Shown piece after piece: positions 18,675 to 26,845 of a stretch of 64,000 nt of DNA. The notes below the pieces were generated by a model. It was given only the letters and a program-made list of their open reading frames with translations. It had not been told where the DNA came from and ran no database searches. The position numbers were made by a program, and so were the translations under genes. How positions within the stretch are numbered: the first letter of the stretch is position 1; every line of letters starts with the position of its first letter. Source of the stretch: an uncultured Lachnospira sp. (GTDB lineage Bacteria; Bacillota; Clostridia; Lachnospirales; Lachnospiraceae); NCBI GenBank assembly GCA_910589305.1, contig CAJUTV010000006.1:62001-126000 (forward strand), written 5' to 3'.

Positions 18675-19409
18675 TCAATTACTGGTAATATATTTTGCCC
18701 AATCTGGATTTGTCTTATATAAATTCCCCAAAATTTCAATAGAATAAGCACATAAAGCAATCTCATTTTTTTTCAAATTTAATTTTTCTGCAAGAAATGC
18801 ACAAGTTTCTTTATTTTCCTTATCAACTGTTAAATACTTATAATCGCCTGCAAGAACATGCCCTCTTGATGAAAACTGTGTTCTTATCTGATGATGCCTT
18901 CCTGTAATTAACTCAACATCTAAAAAAGTACAATCCCAATCAGAATGATAATTTATCACACGATAGTTTAACACTGCTTTTTTTGCACCAGACTTATCCG
19001 CTCTAACCACTTTTGAACAATTTTCTTTTGCATCCTTTAGCAAGTAATCCACCATCGTGCCTGTTTGAGGCTGTACATATCCACAAACAGCACAGATATA
19101 ATGTTTATTTATCCCCTGCTGTTCAAGTATTTTACTATATTTTGCTGCACTTTTTTTATCTTTGGCAAACAATACCAGTCCACTTACAGGTCTGTCTAAA
19201 CGATTAATTACAGCGGCATATGGAATTTCTTTCTTTTGTTTTCTATAATTTAAAACCTCACTTGTCAAATCCATATCAAAGCTTTTTCCACTTTGAACCA
19301 ATTGTCCTGATGGTTTATCCACAATTATCATAAAGTTATCTTCATAAAGTATTTTCATAAACATCCATTTGCGATTTCGCACACCTTTCCTAAATTTACT
19401 TGACTTCAT
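18675..19409 (-). CDS. RluA family pseudouridine synthase
   Basis: The catalytic N-R-L-D-R-P-V-S-G-L motif (Asp near residue 72; the usual form is H-R-L-D-x-x-T-S-G) and G-R-H-H-Q-I-R-T-Q-F identify an RluA/RsuA-type synthase, which isomerises uridine to pseudouridine in rRNA or tRNA. There is no N-terminal S4 domain, so it is the RluA short form; 244 residues is the usual size. The start is uncertain: Met at residues 1, 16, 18 and others are possible and none has a strong ribosome site. M-K-I-L-Y-E-D (Met 18) would fit the family's usual N-terminus best. Target RNA unknown. Confidence 0.85.
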   Translation of the reverse strand: MKSSKFRKGVRNRKWMFMKILYEDNFMIIVDKPSGQLVQSGKSFDMDLTSEVLNYRKQKKEIPYAAVINRLDRPVSGLVLFAKDKKSAAKYSKILEQQGINKHYICAVCGYVQPQTGTMVDYLLKDAKENCSKVVRADKSGAKKAVLNYRVINYHSDWDCTFLDVELITGRHHQIRTQFSSRGHVLAGDYKYLTVDKENKETCAFLAEKLNLKKNEIALCAYSIEILGNLYKTNPDWAKYITSN

Positions 19410-19586
19410 ATCTAATTTTTATTATATTCTTATTTACAGGGTTAAGGAATATCTTAATCATACATAACAATTTGTCACTGTTCTAAGTTTATCACAAAAA
19501 ACTTTAAATAACAGTTCTTTTGATAGCTTTACAACCTTAATTGTTATCGTTTTACTACATAAAAAATAAAGAAAAAGGAGGAAAAT

Positions 19587-20654
19587 ATGGATAATTATAC
19601 TTCAGACCCATTTAATGACAATAATAATGGCAATGGCACCAATAATAACTACAATCCTAATACAGAAAGTTCTTCTAATCAAGAAGCACAAAATAACAAT
19701 GCCTATAATAATTATGGCAATGGTACCACTACAGATAATTACAACAATTATAATAATGGGCAAAATCAGAATGGTTATAGCAATAATTATAATAACAATA
19801 ATGACAATTATAATGATGATGACTATAACAAAAATACAGATAGTTATGAAAATAGCCAAAGCAATATGAGCTCTAATACAGATGAAAATAACGAGACTGC
19901 TAGCCAAAATGATGCTAATAGCAGTAGTAATGACTACAATAACAGTTATAACAACGGCTACAACAATAATGGTTATAACAATAGCTACAATAATAACGGT
20001 TATAACAACGGCTACAACAATAACGGTTATAACAATGGCTACAATAATAACGGCTATAACAATGGCTATAACAATAACGGTTATAACAACGGCTACAACA
20101 ATAATGGTTATAACAATGGCTATAATAACGGTTACAATAATGGCTACAATAGTAACGGTTATAACAATGGCTACAATAATAATGGTTATAACAATGGCTA
20201 CAATAATAGCGGTTATAATAACAATGCTTCTAATAATGGCTACAATAATAACGGTTATAATAACAATGCTTCTAATAATGGCTATAATAATAACGGCTAT
20301 AACAATAATGGCTATAATAATGAGTACAACAATGGCAGCAACAATAATCCATTTAATAACGGTTATAACAATGGTTACAATAATAACTACAATGGAAACC
20401 TTGTCAACAATGTAAACTTTCCAAACTTTGCTATGTGGATAGTATTAAGTATTGCTTGTATCCTTATATTTAGTAAAATTTTGGGAGCAATTGGTTTAAT
20501 TTTTATTATAGAAGGCAACAACGCATATAAAGCAGGAAACTATCAAAAATTTGAAAATAGCAAGAGAAATGCCGCTATTTCATTAGGCATTGGCGTTGTT
20601 ATTGGCTGTATGTACATTGCTGCAACTGTTTTTTTTTCGTTATTAAGCTGGTGA
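19587..20654 (+). CDS. Asn/Gly/Tyr-repeat protein with C-terminal CD225-like membrane domain
   Basis: Residues 1-270 are almost entirely Asn, Gly and Tyr, with repeats of N-N-G-Y-N-N and S-N-N-G-Y. The last 85 residues hold two membrane helices around I-I-E-G-N-N-A-Y-K-A-G-N-Y-Q-K-F, which fits the CD225/dispanin pattern seen in bacterial proteins with Gln/Asn-rich N-termini. The tail probably anchors a disordered, prion-like or self-associating cytoplasmic segment. Function unknown. AAGGAGG lies a few bases before the ATG. It is a single-gene plus-strand unit ending at a strong stem-loop, facing the two-component genes. Confidence 0.75.
   Translation: MDNYTSDPFNDNNNGNGTNNNYNPNTESSSNQEAQNNNAYNNYGNGTTTDNYNNYNNGQNQNGYSNNYNNNNDNYNDDDYNKNTDSYENSQSNMSSNTDENNETASQNDANSSSNDYNNSYNNGYNNNGYNNSYNNNGYNNGYNNNGYNNGYNNNGYNNGYNNNGYNNGYNNNGYNNGYNNGYNNGYNSNGYNNGYNNNGYNNGYNNSGYNNNASNNGYNNNGYNNNASNNGYNNNGYNNNGYNNEYNNGSNNNPFNNGYNNGYNNNYNGNLVNNVNFPNFAMWIVLSIACILIFSKILGAIGLIFIIEGNNAYKAGNYQKFENSKRNAAISLGIGVVIGCMYIAATVFFSLLSW
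19935..20400 (+). repeat. In-gene Asn/Gly/Tyr tandem repeats
   Basis: Short units of 12-27 bases built from AACAATGGCTACAATAAT and AACGGTTATAAC, encoding N-N-G-Y-N-N-N-G-Y. Third positions vary but the residues are kept, so selection for the peptide repeat is likely. Confidence 0.9.
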
Positions 20655-20705
20655 AATTATTATTATTTTAACCTTATCTTTGACTATTTAATAAAATATA
20701 AATAT

Positions 20706-20750
20706 TTTAAGGGATTGCTGTAAATAACTTTACAATAATCCCTTAAATTT
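20706..20750. terminator. Stem-loop between convergent genes
   Basis: TTTAAGGGATT pairs with AATCCCTTAAA, with an inner GTAAA/TTTAC pair; T-rich on both sides. It can serve the repeat-protein gene and the response-regulator gene. Confidence 0.75.
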
Positions 20751-20894
20751 ATATTATTTATTTTGTTGTAAACTAAGAAATTGCACAAAACTATATATTG
20801 TCTCTATTTGACTTTCTGGCAGAGTATTTAATAAATCTATAGTTTTTTCAATGTTGACCTAACCTTTTTTCTCTTCCTTTATTTTATTTGTGCA

Positions 20895-21584
20895 TCACAT
20901 CTTAAATCGATACCCTACTCCCCATATTGTTTCAATATATTGTGGCTTTGATGTATCATACTCAATTTTTTCCCGAATCTTTTTAATATGGACAGTCACT
21001 GTCGCAATATCGCCAATAGACTCCATATCCCAAATTTCCTTAAACAGCTCATCTTTCGTAAATACATGGTTTGGATTACTTGCAAGAAATGTCAGTAAAT
21101 CAAATTCTTTTGTCGTAAAGATTTTTTCTTCTCCATTGACAAATACTCTTCTTGCCGTTTTATCAATCTTGATTCCACGTATTTCAATAATTTCATTTGC
21201 CTCTTTTGCACTGCTTACAAGCCTGTCATATCTGGCAAGATGCGCTTTTACTCTCGCCACAAGCTCACTTGGACTAAATGGTTTTGTCATATAATCATCA
21301 GCACCCACGCCTAATCCGCGTATCTTGTCAATATCTTCCTTCTTTGCTGAAACCATAATAATTGGCATATTTTTAACTTCTCTTACCTGCCTGCATATCT
21401 CATAACCATCTATACCTGGCAGCATAACATCCAATATACATATATCATAATTATTATCCAGTGCCGCTTTTAAACCTGCCTCACCGTCTGGCAAAACATC
21501 CACTTCAAATCCGCTCAACTCAAGATAATCTTTTTCAAGTTCAGCAATAATCTCCTCATCTTCTACTATTAAAACTCTGCTCAT
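20895..21584 (-). CDS. OmpR/PhoB family response regulator
   Basis: A receiver domain (residues 1-115: V-E-D-E-E near the N-terminus, phospho-acceptor Asp 52 in I-L-D-V-M-L-P, Lys near 102 in T-K-P-F) is joined to a winged-helix DNA-binding domain (residues 130-229, ending W-G-V-G-Y-R-F). 229 residues is normal for the family. It is co-transcribed with the histidine kinase downstream in the window (54-base gap), its presumed partner. GAGG lies upstream of the ATG. The regulon is not visible from the sequence; no nearby gene shows an obvious paired site. Confidence 0.9.
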   Translation of the reverse strand: MSRVLIVEDEEIIAELEKDYLELSGFEVDVLPDGEAGLKAALDNNYDICILDVMLPGIDGYEICRQVREVKNMPIIMVSAKKEDIDKIRGLGVGADDYMTKPFSPSELVARVKAHLARYDRLVSSAKEANEIIEIRGIKIDKTARRVFVNGEEKIFTTKEFDLLTFLASNPNHVFTKDELFKEIWDMESIGDIATVTVHIKKIREKIEYDTSKPQYIETIWGVGYRFKM

Positions 21585-21638
21585 ATACTCTTTCCTCTTC
21601 TTTCTGCAATTTTTTCTCTAAGCAACTTTACAAATTCT

Positions 21639-23150
21639 TTATATAGTAAGATATGTGCTGTTATCAATACCTTTTTTAAGACATATGTGCATTGTTGTTC
21701 CTTTTCCTTCAACGCTTTCAGCCCATATTTTTCCTCTATGGTCTTCAATAATCTTTTTTACAATAGCCAATCCTATACCACTTCCTCCCTGTTTGCTGTT
21801 ACGAGACGAATCTGTGCGGTAAAACCTTTCAAATATATGCGATAAGTCATTGATTCCTATTCCTTTACCATTATCTTTCATAATGATATGTACATATACC
21901 TCCTCATCAAAAATATCAATATTAATTATACCCTTTCTATCTGGACACATATATTTTACAGAATTACTTATAATATTATTTACCACACGTTTTAATTGTT
22001 CAGCATCCGCTATGATATATACATTATCACATTGATGACAATTATATTCAAGTAAAATATCTTGGGATTCTAAATCCATTGATATCTCATCACAATACTC
22101 ATTAAAGTAATCAGCAACACAAATCTTTCTAAATAAATATTGAACTCGGTTGCTTCCAAGTCTGGAATAAATAGTAAGTTCATCAATTAGTTTATCCATA
22201 TCATTAGCTTTATTAGCAATTGTCATCAAATATTTTTTTTGTTTTTCTGGTGTATCTGCCACCCCGTCTAAAATGCCTTCGACATATCCCTTTACCGCAG
22301 TAATTGGAGTTTTTAAATCATGAGAAATATTGCGTATCAGCTCTTTTTCTTCCTTGTCTGAAATAACTTTTTGCTCTGATGTATTTTTTAAAATAATCCT
22401 CATTTCTTCAAAATCTCGAAATACATCACCAATTTCATCTTTTGAAGCTTTTGGCATCTCAAAGTCATAATTGCCCTGTTTAATATTATTGGTTGCCAAT
22501 CGTAATTTTTCAATAGGTCTAAAAATAGAATTATATATCCATATCATTAAAACAACACTAGTAATAGCAATAACAATTAATCCAAGCATAATAATTTCTG
22601 TTGCAAATCCTTTAATTTGAGGAATACTTTGTTGAAGTGATGTAATTAAGTAAACAGAAATTTCCTCATTATCATTATTGCTAAATTGTATACAACGTAT
22701 AAAACATTGATATTCATCACCTTTATATACACTGACATCCGATAATGCATCATTGGTATCTACATCATATATATCAATCAATTCATTTAAAACGTCTACG
22801 CTAATATTGTCTGATTTATATGTAATAGTATCCTCTCTTTTTACTACAATCTGTGTCAATTTTTTTTCAAGTTCCTTATTTGTTTGTTCTAAAAATTTTA
22901 TATCATTATATTTTTCTGGCATATTATCTGCAATTTCTTTCATATCTTGATATATCCGTTCCATTATTCTTCCCATAAGTGCTGCTGAAGAATCAAAAGA
23001 ATTTAGATTAAGATTCCAGTCCACATCATATAATTGTTGTATAGATGATGATTTATATTGAAAAATGCCTGTCGACAAAACTGCAAATGTAACTGTTGGC
23101 AAAATAACCATTATACAAAATGCCACTACGATTTTACTCTTTAATTTCAT
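21639..23150 (-). CDS. Membrane sensor histidine kinase
   Basis: A 503-residue kinase: membrane helix near residues 7-28, an extracytoplasmic sensor of about 150 residues, a second helix near 183-206, a HAMP linker, then HisKA with N-I-S-H-D-L-K-T-P and a HATPase domain with D-N-G-K-G-I-G and G-G-S-G-I-G-L-A-I-V. It autophosphorylates on the His and passes the phosphate to the regulator just after it. AAAGGG precedes the ATG. The sensor has no named domain that I recognise; the ligand is unknown. Confidence 0.9.
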   Translation of the reverse strand: MKLKSKIVVAFCIMVILPTVTFAVLSTGIFQYKSSSIQQLYDVDWNLNLNSFDSSAALMGRIMERIYQDMKEIADNMPEKYNDIKFLEQTNKELEKKLTQIVVKREDTITYKSDNISVDVLNELIDIYDVDTNDALSDVSVYKGDEYQCFIRCIQFSNNDNEEISVYLITSLQQSIPQIKGFATEIIMLGLIVIAITSVVLMIWIYNSIFRPIEKLRLATNNIKQGNYDFEMPKASKDEIGDVFRDFEEMRIILKNTSEQKVISDKEEKELIRNISHDLKTPITAVKGYVEGILDGVADTPEKQKKYLMTIANKANDMDKLIDELTIYSRLGSNRVQYLFRKICVADYFNEYCDEISMDLESQDILLEYNCHQCDNVYIIADAEQLKRVVNNIISNSVKYMCPDRKGIINIDIFDEEVYVHIIMKDNGKGIGINDLSHIFERFYRTDSSRNSKQGGSGIGLAIVKKIIEDHRGKIWAESVEGKGTTMHICLKKGIDNSTYLTI

Positions 23151-23280
23151 AATTTCCCTTTCATGGTTTTAGTAAAAATCTGCTTGTAAAAATTTTAAAT
23201 TCTTCTTGTACTTTATTCAATAAAAAATTGAAAAACTGATATTAAATTTTAATAAAAAACAAATTTCTAATAAAGAAAAA

Positions 23281-23323
23281 ACTGCTACAAAAAGAAATTT
23301 TAACATTTCTACTTTGCAACAGT
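23281..23323 (-). terminator. murA terminator, CTGTYGCA family
   Basis: ACTGCTACAAAAAGAAAT pairs imperfectly with ATTTCTACTTTGCAACAGT. On the minus strand the stem is followed by TTTTTTCTTT. It lies nine bases after the murA stop codon. Confidence 0.8.
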
Positions 23324-23331
23324 CCATTTTA

Positions 23332-24624
23332 TCACCCAATTTTTAATTTTACTTTTTGTGCATCCCGTTCTGAATCTACACGTTCAATAACAGCTCCCAG
23401 CGTTTTTAATTTTCCATCAAAATCTTCATAACCACGCTGGATATATTCAATATCTTCTATCTCTGACACACCATCAGCAGACAACGCCGCTATAACAAGT
23501 GCTGCACCTGCTCTTAAATCAGGCGCTGCCATTTGTGTTCCGCTCATTTGCTCAATTCCTTCAATATAAGCTGTATTGCCTTCAACTTTTATCTTGCAGC
23601 CCATTCTGTTAAGCTCATCTACATACTTAAATCGATTTTCAAATATACTCTCTGTCACCATACTTGTTCCATCCGCCAATGCAAGCACTGCTGCCATCTG
23701 TGGCTGCATATCGGTTGGAAAACCAGGATAAGGCAACGTTTTTACGTTAGTGCTTTTTAAATTCTCACACCCGATAACACGTACCCAATCATCCCCTTCA
23801 ATCACCTGACAGCCAACCTCAATTAGTTTAGCAGAAATTGATTCCAAATGTTTTGGAATAACATCCTGTACAACAACATCTCCTCTTGTACAAGCTGCTG
23901 CAAACATAAATGTTCCCGCCTCAATCTGGTCTGGAATAATCGAATAGGTTGTGCCATGTAAACGGTTTACCCCTCTTATTCTTATAACATCTGTACCAGC
24001 ACCTTTTATATTTGCTCCCATCGCATTGAGAAAATTGGCAACATCAACAATATGCGGTTCTTTTGCCGCATTTTCAAGAATCGTATCACCATCTGCCAAA
24101 CATGCAGCTAACATTAAATTAATCGTAGCGCCAACTGTTACCATATCAAAATAGACATGACCACCAACTAATTTATCTGCCTTTGCAAATATCTTTCCAT
24201 GACTAATATCAACTTCCACTCCCAACGCCTTAAATCCTTTAATGTGTTGGTCTATAGGTCTACTGCCTATATTACAACCGCCAGGCAGTGCCACTTCCGA
24301 TTTTTTATATTTGCCAAGCAATGCACCTAAAAGATAATAAGAGGCTCTAATTTTCTTAATGTATTCGTAATCGACATTCATATCACAAATGCTGCCGCCA
24401 TTAATCTGAACAGAATTATTATAAACATATTTAACTTTTGCTCCTATTCCTTCAATTGCTTGGAGCAACACTCTAGTATCTCGAACATTAGGCACATTCT
24501 CTATAGTAACAGTTTCATCTGTCATAATTGCTGCTGCAAGGATACCTAAGGCTGCATTTTTTGCGCCGCCTATCGAAACCCTCCCATTCAACGGATTACC
24601 ACCTTTAATTATATACTGTTCCAT
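23332..24624 (-). CDS. murA: UDP-N-acetylglucosamine 1-carboxyvinyltransferase
   Basis: A 430-residue EPSP-synthase-fold enzyme with G-G-A-K-N-A-A-L near residue 20, the fosfomycin-target Cys (about 117) in L-P-G-G-C-N-I-G-S-R-P, and P-D-L-R-A-G-A-A-L near the C-terminus. It makes UDP-GlcNAc-enolpyruvate from PEP and UDP-GlcNAc, the first committed step of peptidoglycan synthesis, in the cytoplasm. Cys at the active site predicts fosfomycin sensitivity. A strong terminator follows it. Gram-positives often have two murA copies; only one is in this window. Confidence 0.95.
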   Translation of the reverse strand: MEQYIIKGGNPLNGRVSIGGAKNAALGILAAAIMTDETVTIENVPNVRDTRVLLQAIEGIGAKVKYVYNNSVQINGGSICDMNVDYEYIKKIRASYYLLGALLGKYKKSEVALPGGCNIGSRPIDQHIKGFKALGVEVDISHGKIFAKADKLVGGHVYFDMVTVGATINLMLAACLADGDTILENAAKEPHIVDVANFLNAMGANIKGAGTDVIRIRGVNRLHGTTYSIIPDQIEAGTFMFAAACTRGDVVVQDVIPKHLESISAKLIEVGCQVIEGDDWVRVIGCENLKSTNVKTLPYPGFPTDMQPQMAAVLALADGTSMVTESIFENRFKYVDELNRMGCKIKVEGNTAYIEGIEQMSGTQMAAPDLRAGAALVIAALSADGVSEIEDIEYIQRGYEDFDGKLKTLGAVIERVDSERDAQKVKLKIG

Positions 24625-24861
24625 GACACACCTCTAACCGAACATAATTGTAATCACTATTTTCTATTATATGAATAAAAACGTATTTTGTAAACTGTCA
24701 TCTTCAATTAATCACCGAAAATATCTCATACGCTCTTTTGTCTAAAATTGCAACATAAAATAACTAACTTTGCTAGTATAACACAAATTTTAGAAATGTA
24801 TACCCTTTTTTTATATTTTAACAAAATACTTTATTAAAAAAGTATTTCTTTTATTAAAAAT

Positions 24862-24952
24862 GGACTGTCGCAAACTGGATTTTCTATATAAAGCATGAAC
24901 ATTAATCAAATCATATCACTCTTTATAGAATTACCCCATTTGCGACAGCCCA
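24862..24952 (-). terminator. Long stem-loop after the M23 gene, CTGTYGCA family
   Basis: GGACTGTCGCAAA pairs with TTTGCGACAGCCC, with an inner CTATATAAAG/CTTTATAGAAT stem. It is in the 418-bp gap between murA and the M23 gene; nothing else is recognised in that gap. Confidence 0.7.
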
Positions 24953-25042
24953 ATCACTGTCTATTATATTTTTTAATTTTATAACAAACTACTACGTTCT
25001 TAAAAGTTCATTTACCAACTTATAAGTGTCCAACAGACATTT

Positions 25043-26575
25043 TTACCTATTCACATAATTCAATGGATTTACAGTAGCACCGCCAATCCATATCTCAAAA
25101 TGAAGATGTGGACCTGTAGTGTATCCTGTATTGCCTGAATATGCAATCAAATCACCCTGAGAAACAGTTTGTCCTGCTGAAACTGCCACTGAATTAAGAT
25201 GTGCATATCTTGTCATAGAGCCATCCGAATGTTTTATATCCACACAATTTCCATATGATGAATAAAATCCTGCTCGCAGCACAGTTCCTGAAGCAGCCGC
25301 CTTTACTGGCGTACCAACACCAACATACCAGTCAACACCTTTATGAAGAGTTCCCCATCTATAACCATATTCTGACGAAACAGAACCTCTGCTAAGTGGT
25401 TTAATATAAGTAGGAGGTGTTATCGTTCCAGATGCTACCACCTTTGCCACTGCTGGCTTAATAATCTCTTCATTAATATATTTAACCTCTGTCTTATTGC
25501 CATTCACATAGGTTATATCAGCTGTTACTTTATGATAACCTGGTTCGCCTTCTGATTGAACAGTATATGTTCCAACATAAGCTGTATCATCATCTACATA
25601 TTCAATGTCTGCTTCATACTCTTCTTCATATGTCTTACGTTCTGTAACGACTACTGAAATCTCAGACTTTGGAACAGTCACAACAAATCGGTCACCTGGT
25701 CTGATAATATCATTTTCGTCGGTTCCTTCATTTAATTCCAACAATTCGCTCAACTTAAGAGAACACTTGCTTGCAATGCCATACAATGTATCTCCTTCTT
25801 CAACAACATAGTATGTCTTTTCTGCCTTTTCTTTTGTTATCTCCTCATAAGCTGCTTCCACACTCACAATATTAGCGCCTTGTGCCAATGTCTCATTGAC
25901 AACAACATTCTGCTCAAATTCAATATCTGTAATACCGTCTCTATTTGAAGTTCCATCACTGGCTGTCACTGTTGAAGCTCCATCAATAGCTGCTGCCACA
26001 ATATCTGTAGCTGTATTTCTCAACTCAGATTGAACCATATCTACAGAATAAGCACCATAGTTTACATCTTTGCCTGATGATAATTTAACTTGAAACTCAT
26101 TTTGTGTATCATACTTACCTATAACCTTTTCCATAAGCTCAATAACTTCATCTTTTGATGCAAGCGTCACTGTAAAGTCATCAATTCTTACTGTATAAGC
26201 AGCTAAATCTTCTCTGTCTGTAACACATGAAAAAAGATTGCTATATATTGAATCCGTCAAATCTTCTTTCGTCATTCTTTTAGAGGCTAATTTATTCTTT
26301 TCTACAATATTAATTGAGTTGTCCATATAGACAACAGAATCATATTCTTGACTAAATTTCATTCTTGCGTCAGCAAGTGCTTCTTCAGCCTCTACCCTTG
26401 AATTAGCAGCACCAATTTCTTGTCCGTTAAATTCTATACTATAATAACCAACTTCATTGCCAAGCACCTTTTTTTCTACAAAAGGTATTATAATCACGCA
26501 AGTTAAACAAGCAGCCGTCATTGTGCTAATCATTGTTGTTTTTAAACGTCTCCCATATCGTGATATATGAATCAT
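25043..26575 (-). CDS. LysM-G5-M23 cell-wall hydrolase
   Basis: After one membrane segment (about residues 17-35) comes a Glu/Asp-rich region with repeat-like helical modules, then LysM (V-V-E-E-G-D-T-L-Y-G-I-A-S-K, about residues 252-300), G5 (around 305-385), and a C-terminal M23 metallopeptidase domain (residues 395-510). The domain has H-K-G-V-D-W and G-P-H-L-H-F-E-I-W, giving the Zn ligands. M23 enzymes cut peptide bridges in peptidoglycan; LysM and G5 bind the wall. The start is ATG at 26575 (GGAGG five bases before), not the earlier TTG. A TGTAAC-N5-TGTAAC box upstream hints at WalR control. Confidence 0.9.
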   Translation of the reverse strand: MIHISRYGRRLKTTMISTMTAACLTCVIIIPFVEKKVLGNEVGYYSIEFNGQEIGAANSRVEAEEALADARMKFSQEYDSVVYMDNSINIVEKNKLASKRMTKEDLTDSIYSNLFSCVTDREDLAAYTVRIDDFTVTLASKDEVIELMEKVIGKYDTQNEFQVKLSSGKDVNYGAYSVDMVQSELRNTATDIVAAAIDGASTVTASDGTSNRDGITDIEFEQNVVVNETLAQGANIVSVEAAYEEITKEKAEKTYYVVEEGDTLYGIASKCSLKLSELLELNEGTDENDIIRPGDRFVVTVPKSEISVVVTERKTYEEEYEADIEYVDDDTAYVGTYTVQSEGEPGYHKVTADITYVNGNKTEVKYINEEIIKPAVAKVVASGTITPPTYIKPLSRGSVSSEYGYRWGTLHKGVDWYVGVGTPVKAAASGTVLRAGFYSSYGNCVDIKHSDGSMTRYAHLNSVAVSAGQTVSQGDLIAYSGNTGYTTGPHLHFEIWIGGATVNPLNYVNR

Positions 26576-26747
26576 GTTTTCCTCCAATATGTAATTATTG
26601 TTTATAAGCGACTAAAAAATTTATATTATTCACAGATGCCATTTTTCTTAACAATTTCTGTGAAATTGTGTTGTCACACAATCTTTTAAACCCCAATTCA
26701 TTCGTTTTTTAATAATATAAATGATTATCATTTTTATTTAATCAATT

Positions 26748-26764
26748 TGTAACAATTTTGTAAC
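26748..26764 (+). promoter_or_regulatory. Candidate WalR (YycF) box upstream of the M23 gene
   Basis: TGTAAC-AATTT-TGTAAC matches the WalR consensus TGTWAH-N5-TGTWAH. It lies about 175 bases before the M23 start codon, in the opposite orientation to the gene. WalR controls wall hydrolases in Bacillus and relatives. Medium-low confidence because A/T-rich DNA produces such matches by chance. Confidence 0.4.
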
Positions 26765-26845
26765 AACTTCATATTATCACGTTAACAATTCTTTGTAAAG
26801 ACCTAAAATATAAATTCATATAAATTTATATAAACCTTTATTATT

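Noticed and set aside
19602..19907. Open frame on the minus strand opposite the N/G/Y-repeat gene
   Set aside because: Its Ile/Val-rich composition is the mirror of the Asn repeats; no ribosome site.
19935..20400. Short regular repeats that look at first like a CRISPR array
   Set aside because: The repeats are 12-27 bp, in one reading frame, and encode N/G/Y residues with silent variation; no spacers and no cas genes.
26716..26735. Fur-box-like ATGATTATCAT upstream of the M23 gene
   Set aside because: Only a partial match (about 13 of 19) in AT-rich DNA, and an M23 hydrolase is not an expected iron-regulated gene.
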